Part shown: positions 34,420-42,590 of the stretch, piece after piece
Numbering within the stretch: position 1 is the first letter of the stretch
Layout: every line of letters starts with the position of its first letter
Source of the DNA: Clostridiaceae bacterium
GTDB taxonomy: Bacteria > Bacillota > Clostridia > Lachnospirales > Lachnospiraceae
Reading direction: 5' to 3'
NCBI GenBank assembly: GCA_910575435.1
Contig: CAJTGI010000010.1
Span: 95,501-159,500, forward strand
Length of the DNA stretch: 64,000 nucleotides
Position numbers and translations under genes: made by a program
Notes under the pieces: generated by a model
Seen by the model: the letters and a program-made list of their open reading frames with translations, nothing else
What the model was told of the DNA's origin: nothing
The model's database searches: none

Positions 34420-35475
34420 TTACAAACTTGTCATGGCGCTGATCAAGGCAATGGAAACCACAAACATCATGCACCCCACAAACACCGCATATGTAATCAT
34501 CTGCAAGGATTCCACCACCGCGCTGACGCAGGCCACCATCCTCTTGTCAGATACTGGCTGGATCACCGCCCCGGTCACCTGGAACAAAAAGCGGTGCAGC
34601 ACAATTCGCAAAAGAGGCACGCCGCAGTAAAAAAATACCGCAATCACCCCCGCAACCCCCACCGCATTCTTGACAAGGTTTCCAGCCAGGAGCACCGTGC
34701 TCGCCACGCTGCTCACCGCATTTCCCACGCCGGGCAGGGCGCCGCCCAGTTTTACCGCCGCAGATGTCTCTATCTTGGAGGTCACGGGAAGGATCATGCC
34801 CTGAATCACATTAAAGCCCATCATCAGCCCGAACATGGTCTTCATCACAAACTTCACCCCATCCCGAATCAGTTCCGCCATCTTGGAGAAAATATCCCTC
34901 TCGGAAAACTGGTTCGCAATCCGCAAGAGAAAATACACATGAATGGCAGGTATGGCAAACTTTACCAAAACCCAATCCACTACAGTAATCATAACCAAAG
35001 TAAACTCATAGTATGCCCCGGATGCCATAGCACCCTCAGAAAAAGCCATGGAAGTGAAATATGCCGGAGATAACACCTTCATAAAATCCAGCAGGGCGGT
35101 AAGGGTATCCTCCGCAATGCGGGTGGTCTGGGAAAATGCGGCGAGAAGCACGGAAAAGAATAGCAGGTACACCGCATAGAATGCCGTCTCCGCCACCTGC
35201 TTCCCCTGCAGCAGACTGGTAAAATTCCCAAGCACCGCCCCGATGACCGCTATGAGAATCAGGTACAGAAACATCTTCCTCTCCTGCATCACATTGGCGG
35301 CCAGCCCATTTACCAGGCTGTATGTCACACTGTCTGCAGATAGGGGAATCTGCCCCTGCACCAGCTTCTCCACGTACCCCGCAAAGGAAAAACTCTGCTC
35401 CCCCAGCATCTTGTCCATCATCTCCTGCACTTCCCCGCAGGATAATTCCCCCAGAATGGCATCTGCATCCTCCAA
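34420..35475 (-). CDS. spoIIIAE: Stage III sporulation protein AE, no visible signal peptide
   Basis: A 351-residue polytopic membrane protein with the family block LIAVIGAVLGNFTSLLQGKQVAETAF and seven or so membrane segments through residue 345. It is the permease-like member of the SpoIIIA complex. The start appears to be TTG (8 nt after a GGAGG run); an in-frame TGA lies 21 nt upstream, so the protein cannot be extended. It therefore lacks the cleavable signal peptide found on the Bacillus protein, while the soluble N-terminal segment is kept. Confidence 0.92.
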   Translation of the reverse strand: MEDADAILGELSCGEVQEMMDKMLGEQSFSFAGYVEKLVQGQIPLSADSVTYSLVNGLAANVMQERKMFLYLILIAVIGAVLGNFTSLLQGKQVAETAFYAVYLLFFSVLLAAFSQTTRIAEDTLTALLDFMKVLSPAYFTSMAFSEGAMASGAYYEFTLVMITVVDWVLVKFAIPAIHVYFLLRIANQFSERDIFSKMAELIRDGVKFVMKTMFGLMMGFNVIQGMILPVTSKIETSAAVKLGGALPGVGNAVSSVASTVLLAGNLVKNAVGVAGVIAVFFYCGVPLLRIVLHRFLFQVTGAVIQPVSDKRMVACVSAVVESLQMITYAVFVGCMMFVVSIALISAMTSL

Positions 35476-35504
35476 TATGCCCCCCTCCTTCCATCACGGT
35501 TCTA

Positions 35505-35879
35505 TTACATATTCCCGATCATTTCAATTAGCGACATCAGAATCGGCACGCTCACCGCCATAATCATCAGTTTCCCATAAAACTCAATCTGTCCCGCCAC
35601 AGCCTGATAACCCGCATCGCTGCACAGATTCGCCCCAAATTCCGCCACATAGGTGATTCCCACCATCTTTAGCAAAATCCCGATATACATGGAGCCTTGT
35701 CCCAGATAGCCCTCCAGCTTCCTCACAGCCCCCACCACCTCTTCCACTTTGGAAAGGGAAAGACCCAGAATCACCACGCAAGCCCCTAAGATTACCAGAA
35801 GCCCAAACTCCGACTTGTCCTTCTTCAACACCATGGCCAGAAACACTGCCATCATGCCAATCATCGCGATCCGCAGCAT
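35505..35879 (-). CDS. spoIIIAD: Stage III sporulation protein AD
   Basis: A 124-residue membrane protein (MLRIAMIGMMAVFLAMVLKK, GLLVILGACVVILGLSLS, YVAEFGANLCSDAGYQAVA, LMIMAVSVPILMSLIEMI). Fits the AD family length and pattern. I place the start at 35879 after AGGAAGGGGG; the longer frame to 35954 overlaps spoIIIAC and encodes nothing like the family. Confidence 0.94.
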   Translation of the reverse strand: MLRIAMIGMMAVFLAMVLKKDKSEFGLLVILGACVVILGLSLSKVEEVVGAVRKLEGYLGQGSMYIGILLKMVGITYVAEFGANLCSDAGYQAVAGQIEFYGKLMIMAVSVPILMSLIEMIGNM

Positions 35880-35893
35880 CCAATCCCCCCTTC

Positions 35894-36088
35894 CTACAGA
35901 GAAAATAATCTCTGGATGGTCTCGAACAGTTCCAAAATATAAGGAACCACCCACAAAAGCACCAGAATCAGCCCCGCTAGGCTTACCAGAAACGCCTGCT
36001 CGTCCCTGCCGGATTGTTTCAATACCTGTCCCAGCACGGAAACCAGTATTCCCACCGCAGCGATTTTAAATATCATATTGATTGTCAT
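35894..36088 (-). CDS. spoIIIAC: Stage III sporulation protein AC
   Basis: A 64-residue membrane protein of two helices: MTINMIFKIAAVGILVSVLG and EQAFLVSLAGLILVLLWVVP. Length and sequence are typical of SpoIIIAC. The ATG at 36088 follows GAAAGG; a longer frame from 36118 would start in the spoIIIAB gap. Upstream, GGAACTGTCCC and GGGACAGTTCC at 36107-36142 form a hairpin between AB and AC. Confidence 0.94.
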   Translation of the reverse strand: MTINMIFKIAAVGILVSVLGQVLKQSGRDEQAFLVSLAGLILVLLWVVPYILELFETIQRLFSL

Positions 36089-36106
36089 ATGCCATGCCTT
36101 TCTTAG

Positions 36107-36142
36107 GAACTGTCCCAAGACAAATTATTTCGGGACAGTTCC
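36107..36142 (-). other. Intergenic hairpin between spoIIIAB and spoIIIAC
   Basis: AGGAACTGTCCC (36106-36117) and GGGACAGTTCCT (36132-36143) are perfect complements over 12 bp with a 14-nt A/T-rich loop. It lies inside the spoIIIA operon, touching the spoIIIAB stop, with no T-tract after it on the minus strand, so an mRNA-processing or stability role is more likely than termination. Confidence 0.75.
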
Positions 36143-36658
36143 TTACAGAAGAAATATTGCCAGAAACAGTCCCGCCGTCACTCCCAGCACCATGGAGACC
36201 CTAGCCTTTCCACCAAACTCCTTCAGTGCCTGTCCCAGAATGCCCTCCAGCCTTTTCTGGAAGATCCGAATCGTGTCCAGCTGGGTCTGCCTGTCCAAAT
36301 TTCCCAGATTGCTCCCTATCTTTTCTATCAACATCCTATCCTCTGCCGTAAGATGCCGGTATCCCTGAATCCTTGGCATCTGGCTCTTCCAATAGGAAAA
36401 AAAGGGCTGCCCCCTGTGCTGCAGCAGCATGCCCTGAATCCCCTGCCAGAAATCCCGGAAGCAGCCGCCCCGGCCGGAAAGCCTCTCCATCAGTTCAGCC
36501 ATATCGCAGGCAGAATAAGTAATCTCCCCGTAAAGAAACTGCAACCCCTGCTCCAGTTCCTGCAACACCCGAATCCTCGTGGCATGCCTGGATACGGCGT
36601 GCCACCCCATCCCGCTGCATCCGCAAATCACGCACAGCGCACCCAATACCTTTAACAT
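36143..36658 (-). CDS. spoIIIAB: Stage III sporulation protein AB
   Basis: A 171-residue protein with an N-terminal hydrophobic helix (MLKVLGALCVICGCSGMGW), a helical soluble middle (LQELEQGLQFLYGEITYSAC) and a C-terminal membrane helix (VSMVLGVTAGLFLAIFLL). It resembles type II secretion GspF-like proteins in the SpoIIIA complex. Its ATG overlaps the stop of spoIIIAA (ATGTTAA). Confidence 0.94.
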   Translation of the reverse strand: MLKVLGALCVICGCSGMGWHAVSRHATRIRVLQELEQGLQFLYGEITYSACDMAELMERLSGRGGCFRDFWQGIQGMLLQHRGQPFFSYWKSQMPRIQGYRHLTAEDRMLIEKIGSNLGNLDRQTQLDTIRIFQKRLEGILGQALKEFGGKARVSMVLGVTAGLFLAIFLL

Positions 36659-37638
36659 GCCGTCTCCACCACCGTTTCCGTACAAGTCCCTCCGGAAAAG
36701 AGCAGGGTCCCCCTTCCATCAAACACAGCCTGTATCTTGCCGATGTCGCCCGGCTGCAGTACAATGTATCGGTCAAATGCCCTCTCCTGCACCATCTTTC
36801 CCAAAATCGGCTTCTTCTTCACCTCGTCCACAGAACTCCCATGAGCCGTGGCAAGAATCCTCACCCCGCAGTTCATCACGTACTCCATGGCCTCCACATC
36901 CTCCCTGGAGCCCACCTCGTCCACGGCAATCACCCGAGGCGCCATGGAGCGCACCAGCATCATCATTCCCTTCACCTTGGAACAGCCATCCAGCACATCC
37001 GTGCGGCTGCCCAGATTATTTTGGGGACGGCCCTGGTAGCAGGCTCCGATCTCCGACCGCTCATCCACTACCCCCACCGTCATCCCCCCATCAGACAATC
37101 CCCGCACGATGTCCCGAAGAAGGGTGGTCTTTCCACAGCCCGGCGGGGAGATAATCAGACTATTGCAAAACCGCTCCCCCTCCACCAGACGAGGCATCAC
37201 TTCATCACCGCACCCCAGCACTTCATGGGCCAGCCGGATATTGAGGAAGGAAATGCTCTGGAGAGCTTTAGGCACGCCGGATTCCATCACCATCTTTCCC
37301 GCCAGGCCAACCCGATGCCCGCCCCTTACGGTAAGATATCCCTGCCTCAATTCCTCCTCGTAGGCGTACATAGAATAATTGCTCATATACTCCAAGGATT
37401 CACGAATCATGGAGGCGGTGACCGTCACGCCCCGCTCCCATCCCTTCCCCAGGCTGCCATCCCTTTCCAGGCAAAACTCCTCCCCGCCGTAGACCACCGT
37501 GGCAGGGCAATTTACCCGCAGCCGGATTTCTTGGAGTCTTTCAAACTGCCAAGACCTATGTAGAAATGCTTCCCTCAGCTTTTCGGCAAGCATGAAAAAA
37601 ATCTCCTCCTTGTCCCCAGATCGGCCTTTTCCTTCCAC
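36652..37638 (-). CDS. spoIIIAA: Stage III sporulation protein AA, ATPase
   Basis: A 328-residue secretion-type ATPase. Walker A is SPPGCGKTTLLRDIVRGL and Walker B is PRVIAVDEVGSREDVEAM. It powers the SpoIIIA channel from the mother cell side. The start is GTG at 37638, 7 nt after GGAGG; a nearby ATG two bases upstream is in another frame. It is the first gene of the spoIIIAA-AH operon. No convincing SigE promoter could be assigned upstream by eye. Confidence 0.95.
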   Translation of the reverse strand: MEGKGRSGDKEEIFFMLAEKLREAFLHRSWQFERLQEIRLRVNCPATVVYGGEEFCLERDGSLGKGWERGVTVTASMIRESLEYMSNYSMYAYEEELRQGYLTVRGGHRVGLAGKMVMESGVPKALQSISFLNIRLAHEVLGCGDEVMPRLVEGERFCNSLIISPPGCGKTTLLRDIVRGLSDGGMTVGVVDERSEIGACYQGRPQNNLGSRTDVLDGCSKVKGMMMLVRSMAPRVIAVDEVGSREDVEAMEYVMNCGVRILATAHGSSVDEVKKKPILGKMVQERAFDRYIVLQPGDIGKIQAVFDGRGTLLFSGGTCTETVVETAC

Positions 37639-37705
37639 ATTGCCACCTCCTTCATTCTATACATATGCACAGAAGATGTGGTACATGCTGATTTTAAAGA
37701 AAAAC

Positions 37706-37917
37706 TTCCGAGTTGTTACTATTCACAGTCATTTCTAGAAAAAGAACAGAATCGTTGTGCTTGCACATAAGATTCTGGCTATTTTCTAGAAATTGGCTGT
37801 GGAAGCTGTTCATCCCTTCATAAGATAGACAAAGCTGCATTAGCAGCGACCGATGCCACTAGGCAGCGGGTCTATCGCATGAAGGGATGAATAGCTGTGA
37901 ATAGTAACTTCCGAGTT
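37706..37917. mobile_element. MITE-like element (194 bp) with 14-bp inverted ends and 9-bp target duplication
   Basis: GTTACTATTCACAG (37715-37728) and CTGTGAATAGTAAC (37895-37908) are perfect terminal inverted repeats. They are flanked immediately by the 9-bp direct repeat TTCCGAGTT (37706-37714 and 37909-37917). The body has no coding region and folds into two large stem-loops: TTTCTAGAAAA/TTTTCTAGAAA arms (37731-37800) and CATCCCTTCAT..GATAGAC / GTCTATC..ATGAAGGGATG arms (37810-37891). It must be moved by a transposase encoded elsewhere. Partial relatives are at 10349, 12597, 21795 and 33108. Confidence 0.88.
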
Positions 37918-38033
37918 GCCAATCGGCGCAACCCATGATACACTTGATTTACATCAGGAAGCTGCCGCTGCGAATAGCAACATTAGGCAAGCATTTATAC
38001 GAAAAGAAAATGTTCTCGGAATGGGGGATTACC

Positions 38034-39095
38034 ATGATAAAATCTACATATTTACTGATATTGCTGCTGGGAAGCCTGTGCCTCTCCAGCCATCCAGAAA
38101 CAAAAGAGCCTGCCCGGGCAAAGATGACAGATAAAAAAGTTACCATCACAATCAGCGCAGCGGGAGACTGCACCTTCGGAAGCGACCGCAGTTCCCCATT
38201 CAGCGCAAATTTCTACTCCGTCCGGCGAAGAGTAAAAAAGGATGACTACTTCTTCCGAAAGGTTTCTTCTATATTTAAGAAGGACGACCTCACCATCGTA
38301 AACTTGGAAGGCACACTGACCAAGAGGGGACAGCGCGCCCCCAAAAAGTACGCTTTCCGCGGGGATCCCTCCTACGCCAAAATCCTGAAAAAAGGACATG
38401 TCGAGGCAGTATCCTTCGCAAACAACCACTGCCGGGACTTCGGCCCTATCAGCTATCAGGATACCTGCGACACCCTGAAAAAGAACAAGATACATTACGC
38501 CTCCTATGAAAAAACAAGCATTTATCGCAAAAAGGGAAAGAAGATCGGCATGGTGGCAGTAAATGGATTGGAAAACTTTTCTGCCAGCAAAAACCTGATT
38601 CAAAGAGGCATTAAGAAATTAAAGGAGAGAAAGGCCGACCTGATTATCGTCAGCATTCACGCCGGCATAGAACACACCAGCCAGCTAAGCGATACCCAGA
38701 AATCCCTGTCCCGCTACGCCGTGAGACAGGGAGCAAACTTAGTGCTGGGACACCATCCCCATGTACTCCAGGGCATAGAGACGTACAGGGGGGCTTACAT
38801 CGTGTACAGCCTGGGAAACTTCTGCTTCGGCGGAAATACTAACCCCTCCGACAAAGACACCATGATTTTTCAGCAAAAATTCACCTTTCAGGGCAAGAAG
38901 CTGTTGCGGAAGAAAAGCCCGGCCAAAGTCATCCCCTGCTCCCTGTCATCCCGCCCAGATATCAACAACTACCAGCCAAAGCCTGCGGCTTCCAAGCGAT
39001 ACCAGCGCATTCTAAATAGGCTGGCCCGGTACAGCCGTCCCCTGGGAACCACCTTCCGCACCAGGAAGGGCAAGAGATCGAATATTTTGCGCTAG
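38034..39095 (+). CDS. CapA-family (PGA_cap) metallophosphatase-like protein
   Basis: A 353-residue protein with a short signal or anchor (MIKSTYLLILLLGSLCLSSH) and a CapA/PgsA-type calcineurin-like domain: SAAGDCTFGSD, VNLEGTLTKRG, VSFANNHCRDFG, VSIHAGIEHT, LVLGHHPHVLQGIE and VYSLGNFCFGG. CapA proteins are linked to poly-gamma-glutamate or capsule synthesis and export, but no capBC partners are nearby. I place the start at 38034, where the signal peptide begins. The gene is preceded by the MITE. Confidence 0.9.
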   Translation: MIKSTYLLILLLGSLCLSSHPETKEPARAKMTDKKVTITISAAGDCTFGSDRSSPFSANFYSVRRRVKKDDYFFRKVSSIFKKDDLTIVNLEGTLTKRGQRAPKKYAFRGDPSYAKILKKGHVEAVSFANNHCRDFGPISYQDTCDTLKKNKIHYASYEKTSIYRKKGKKIGMVAVNGLENFSASKNLIQRGIKKLKERKADLIIVSIHAGIEHTSQLSDTQKSLSRYAVRQGANLVLGHHPHVLQGIETYRGAYIVYSLGNFCFGGNTNPSDKDTMIFQQKFTFQGKKLLRKKSPAKVIPCSLSSRPDINNYQPKPAASKRYQRILNRLARYSRPLGTTFRTRKGKRSNILR

Positions 39096-39285
39096 GGGAC
39101 TATGAAGAACTGCGAGCAGGCAGTTACTACACATAACAAACAAAATTTCATGAAAATTTAATATATTTGTATGGAATTTTTTCTATTTATTTTGTATACT
39201 AAATTAGTAACATTTGATAACAATACATGCTGGGATACCACCACATAAATACATGCAGGAAATTTCCAGGGAGGAGGAATTGCTT

Positions 39286-39738
39286 ATGAATATCAGTGGA
39301 ATCGGGATTAAGCCAGACACCGTGGAGCAGGCAAAAAGCGCCGGATACGACAGGTCACAAATCAAGCAGATGGAACGCAGCGGCCAGATTGAATGCCAGA
39401 CATGCAAAAACCGTTCCTATCAGGATGGTTCTGACGAGAATGTCTCTTTTAAATCTCCCTCCCATATTTCTCCGGGGGCTTCTGCTTCCGCCGTCATGGC
39501 CCACGAGCAAGAACATGTCAGCAATGCTTACAAACAGGCAAGCCAGGGAAATGGAGAAGTGATTCAGGCCAGCGTGCGCATCCAGACCGCCTCCTGCCCG
39601 GAATGCGGCAGAACCTATGTCGCCGGCGGCGAGACGACCACGCAGATTCGATACAACGAAGAAAATCCCTATGGCCAGGCGTTTAAAACCCAAGATTCCG
39701 CCAGCGTGCCAGGGCAAACTATCAATCTTGGCACATGA
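39286..39738 (+). CDS. Small SprA-like putative metallopeptidase (HExxH)
   Basis: A 150-residue protein. The core AHEQEHVSNAY carries an HExxH zinc motif, and the later VRIQTASCPECGRTYVAGGE recalls the SprA-related family (HEQxH ... YAVGGEV). Four cysteines (CQTC near residue 42 and CPEC near 109) could bind a second metal. No signal peptide. GGAGGAGG lies before the ATG. No target is known for the family; this version is unusually short. Confidence 0.6.
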   Translation: MNISGIGIKPDTVEQAKSAGYDRSQIKQMERSGQIECQTCKNRSYQDGSDENVSFKSPSHISPGASASAVMAHEQEHVSNAYKQASQGNGEVIQASVRIQTASCPECGRTYVAGGETTTQIRYNEENPYGQAFKTQDSASVPGQTINLGT

Positions 39739-39852
39739 CTGAAACTTACTATTCGCTGCCATAGAAAATAAAAATATGCCATCTCGCCAAGCTAGGCTTG
39801 GGCAGAAACGGCTGAACAGCAACTATAGTAAACAGAAAGAAGAGGAACAGTT

Positions 39853-40137
39853 ATGGATAGAGGTGAAATGGAGATCCGGGCTTTGGTAAATCATATTTCC
39901 CAAAAAGAATTGCTAGATTTTTACTCTGCATTCGAGCAGGTGACAGGTTACCCTATAGAAAGCCCATTGATCAATGAAAAATATTTATATGAGGAAAAAA
40001 ATGGTCTGTACATTGCGATCGGGGCCCTTCTAGTGCAAAAACTTTCTCAAGATCGCATTGATGCAATCATCTCCGTCTTTCAGGAATATGCAGAGACCAT
40101 GACAAAATCCTATGGGGAGCGTCTCTCCCATTCATAA
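39853..40137 (+). CDS. Hypothetical protein
   Basis: A 94-residue soluble, acidic, mainly helical protein (ALVNHISQKELLDFYSAFEQ ... IDAIISVFQEYAETMTKSYG). I do not recognise a family. AGAAGAGGAAC precedes the ATG. It is 114 bp downstream of the SprA-like gene on the same strand and could be co-transcribed with it. A terminator follows. Confidence 0.6.
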   Translation: MDRGEMEIRALVNHISQKELLDFYSAFEQVTGYPIESPLINEKYLYEEKNGLYIAIGALLVQKLSQDRIDAIISVFQEYAETMTKSYGERLSHS

Positions 40138-40150
40138 ATCAGAAAATAAA

Positions 40151-40235
40151 AAAGGCAGTCGGATCGGCACATTCCCAAGCAGGTTCTCATCCGCTTAGGA
40201 AGTATCCAACATTCATCCGATATGCCTTTATTTTA
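40151..40235. terminator. Terminator-like inverted repeat between convergent genes
   Basis: AAAGGCAGTCGGAT (40151) and ATCCGATATGCCTTT (40215) pair across a 50-nt loop, with A-rich sequence before and ATTTTATT after. It stands between the plus-strand hypothetical gene and the minus-strand metF gene. Confidence 0.65.
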
Positions 40236-40285
40236 TTGCCTTAGCATTAATGCAACAAGGCAAAGGTTTAGTTTCCCAGCAATTT

Positions 40286-41155
40286 CTAATTCAAAATGGC
40301 AGACAGATTATTCATAATCCCCGCCGCAACCTGGGGATCATTCATGGTGTACACATGAATATGGGAAATGCCATTGGCAATCAGGTCGATAATCTGATCC
40401 GTGGCATAGGCAATCCCCGCCTGCTTCATCTTCGCCGGCTCATCGCCAAACCAATCTACAATGGCCTTAAATCTCGCCGGAACGCAGCTGCCCGACAGCT
40501 GGATGCTCCGCTCCACCTGATTCTTCCTAGTGATGGGCATGATTCCCGCAATAATGGGAACCATCACTCCCGCCTCCCGCAGCCGGTACATATAATTATA
40601 AAAAATACTGTTGTCAAAAAACATCTGGGTGGTCAGAAACTCGCAACCCGCCTCCACCTTCTCTTTGATATGGCAGATATCCTCCCCCTTGCTGACAGCC
40701 TCCGGATGGCCTTCCGGATAACAGGCCCCGCCAATGCACATCTCCGGAGCCACCTCCTTAATCTCCCGCACCAGTTCCACCGCATGGTGAAACTGCTCCG
40801 GCAGCGGAAACTCCGAGGCATCCGGAATATCCCCCCGCAATGCCAGAATATTCTCTATCCCTGCCTGCCTCATCACCCGAATCTGCTCTTCCACCGTCTT
40901 CCTAGTGGAAGACACGCAGGTCAGATGGGCCATGGAATTAACGCCATAGGCATCTTTGATATCCCTGGCAATCTGCACGGTATGAGCGCTGGTACCCCCG
41001 CCTGCGCCGTAAGTCACGCTCATAAAATCCGGCTTCAGCGCGGCAATTTCCCGCACCGCCCTGCTCACATTCTCAAATGCAGTGGTTGTCTTGGGCGGAA
41101 ACACCTCCAACGATAAGGTGACTTCCTTCTTCTTCAATAATTCGTCTATTCTCAT
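40286..41155 (-). CDS. metF: 5,10-methylenetetrahydrofolate reductase
   Basis: A 289-residue flavoprotein TIM barrel. It has SLEVFPPKTTTAFENVSRAV (catalytic glutamate), MSVTYGAGGGTSAHTVQIA, HLTCVSSTRKTVEEQI and FLTTQMFFDNSIFY. It makes 5-methyl-THF for methionine synthesis or, in acetogenic relatives, for the Wood-Ljungdahl branch. No metV-like zinc partner or methionine genes are adjacent. The ATG at 41155 follows GAGAGG; a longer frame to 41203 has no ribosome site. Confidence 0.95.
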   Translation of the reverse strand: MRIDELLKKKEVTLSLEVFPPKTTTAFENVSRAVREIAALKPDFMSVTYGAGGGTSAHTVQIARDIKDAYGVNSMAHLTCVSSTRKTVEEQIRVMRQAGIENILALRGDIPDASEFPLPEQFHHAVELVREIKEVAPEMCIGGACYPEGHPEAVSKGEDICHIKEKVEAGCEFLTTQMFFDNSIFYNYMYRLREAGVMVPIIAGIMPITRKNQVERSIQLSGSCVPARFKAIVDWFGDEPAKMKQAGIAYATDQIIDLIANGISHIHVYTMNDPQVAAGIMNNLSAILN

Positions 41156-41456
41156 AAACATCCTCTCTATTTCTCTATATGGTCGGATACAATCCGATAC
41201 CAATTGCTATCAAAATTTACAGTTTCTAAAATCTTCTCTTTGGCAACTTTTTCAGGCTTTCTTATGGAAACATGCAGCCTCTTTTCATCGCTAACGTATC
41301 TATGAATTTTGCAGGAAATTTATTTAAATCAAACGGTGCTACCGCTTTATTAACGGTTCTTAATCTTGGCTCTCTCATGGCATCCCTCCGCACAAAAATT
41401 CATCGAAAAACAGTTTACCACAATTTCCACCAAAATACCATGCCTTTGTCTCTCAA
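41156..41456. other. AT-rich gap between metF and the methyltransferase gene
   Basis: About 300 bp, clearly richer in A/T than metF. Apart from the short minus-strand frame at 41262-41378, I see only truncated frames broken by stops, consistent with decayed DNA that arrived with the methyltransferase gene. Confidence 0.4.
41262..41378 (-). CDS. Possible short peptide or gene remnant next to the methyltransferase
   Basis: A 38-residue frame (MREPRLRTVNKAVAPFDLNK, then FPAKFIDTLAMKRGCMFP) downstream of the C5 methyltransferase gene. GGAGGG precedes the ATG by 5 nt. I do not recognise it. It could be a small gene, or the remains of a partner such as a restriction enzyme. Confidence 0.35.
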   Translation of the reverse strand: MREPRLRTVNKAVAPFDLNKFPAKFIDTLAMKRGCMFP

Positions 41457-42590
41457 TTAAAATGCCAGCGGCAAAAATTTTTCAATCACTCTTGCAACCA
41501 TATCAACGGGTATTGCATTGCCCGCTTGCTTTCTTGTCTGCGTGTCGGAGACAACTATCTTGAAATTATCAGGAAAGCCTTGTAACCGCAACATTTCTCT
41601 CGGCGTTAAACGTCTTTCTCCATTTACCAGAAGATAATTATAACTCGCCCCTGCCCGTAAAGCACAACTATACGGATAAGATGAAATATTCCCCGTTTTA
41701 TTCTCATGCCAGATAGACGGATAGACCGATGCCTCGTGCATAGATTTCCTTTTAGCAACTATTTCAGGCGATGCATAATGTTTTTTTTCTACATCTTTCT
41801 CTAGAATATCCTCCAGCGTTTTTTTATTGTCTATATGAAACTTCCAATCCATTGCAAAAGGCTTTTTAGAACCTACAATGATAATGCGCTCCCTTTTTTG
41901 AGGCAATCCAAAATCAAGCGCATTCAGCAAATGATAATCTACATGATACCCCAGTTCGTCTCTGAGAACCTCTAAAATTGTTTTTAGAGTTTTTCCATGA
42001 TCATGACTGGCAAGATTTTTTACGTTTTCAAGAACAAATGCCTGTGGCTGTTTTTCCTTAATTATTCTCGCTATATCAAAAAAAAGCGTTCCTCTTGTAT
42101 TATCCGCAAATCCTTTTTGCAGACCGCAAATCGAAAAAGCCTGACAAGGAAACCCGCCGAACAAAATATCAAAATCGGGAATTTCAGACGCTTCTATCTT
42201 TGTAATGTCACCCGCAGGTTTTTCCCCGAAATTGGCCTCATAACTTGCCCTCGCATATTTATCAATATCGCTGCTAAACACACACTCGCCTTTTAATCCC
42301 AATTTATCAAATGCATATTGAGACGCATATCTAAAACCGCCTATTCCGCAAAATAAGTCTATAAAACGGATAGGATTTGGATATGAGGGCTTTTCTGTTG
42401 CAGATAAATCAAGAAAAATTTTATCAATAGACACGCCCAGCGCACCGCAAATTTTAATTGCAATAGATATGGACGGCGAGGCTTTTTGCCTTTCGATCAA
42501 CGAAAGGTATTTCCTGCTGATTTCCGAATGCTGCGCAAGAATTTCCTGTGACATACCTCTTTCCTTGCGGATTTCTTTTACTTTATTCAT
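41457..42590 (-). CDS. C5-cytosine DNA methyltransferase with N-terminal XRE helix-turn-helix
   Basis: A 377-residue fusion. Residues 1-62 are an XRE/Cro-type DNA-binding domain (KEIRKERGMSQEILAQHSEI SRKY). The rest is a Dcm-type enzyme with motif I FIDLFCGIGGFR, catalytic motif IV GGFPCQAFS, motif VI ENVKN, motif VIII QKRERIIIVG, motif IX RRLTPREMLRLQGFP and motif X QAGNAIPV. It methylates cytosine at a specific site; the HTH could repress its own promoter, as in M.SsoII-like enzymes. No intact restriction enzyme gene is next to it. The gene is A/T-rich relative to its neighbours, suggesting transfer. Confidence 0.93.
   Translation of the reverse strand: MNKVKEIRKERGMSQEILAQHSEISRKYLSLIERQKASPSISIAIKICGALGVSIDKIFLDLSATEKPSYPNPIRFIDLFCGIGGFRYASQYAFDKLGLKGECVFSSDIDKYARASYEANFGEKPAGDITKIEASEIPDFDILFGGFPCQAFSICGLQKGFADNTRGTLFFDIARIIKEKQPQAFVLENVKNLASHDHGKTLKTILEVLRDELGYHVDYHLLNALDFGLPQKRERIIIVGSKKPFAMDWKFHIDNKKTLEDILEKDVEKKHYASPEIVAKRKSMHEASVYPSIWHENKTGNISSYPYSCALRAGASYNYLLVNGERRLTPREMLRLQGFPDNFKIVVSDTQTRKQAGNAIPVDMVARVIEKFLPLAF

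Noticed and set aside
35036..35507. Possible frameshift that would give SpoIIIAE a signal peptide
   Set aside because: The alternative frame (glycine- and cysteine-rich) has no hydrophobic segment, and only 30 bp separate spoIIIAD and spoIIIAE. A short native start is simpler.
36600..37720. SigE promoter before spoIIIAA
   Set aside because: GCATATGTATAG near 37665 only loosely fits the -10 element and no convincing -35 lies at the right distance, so I did not list it.
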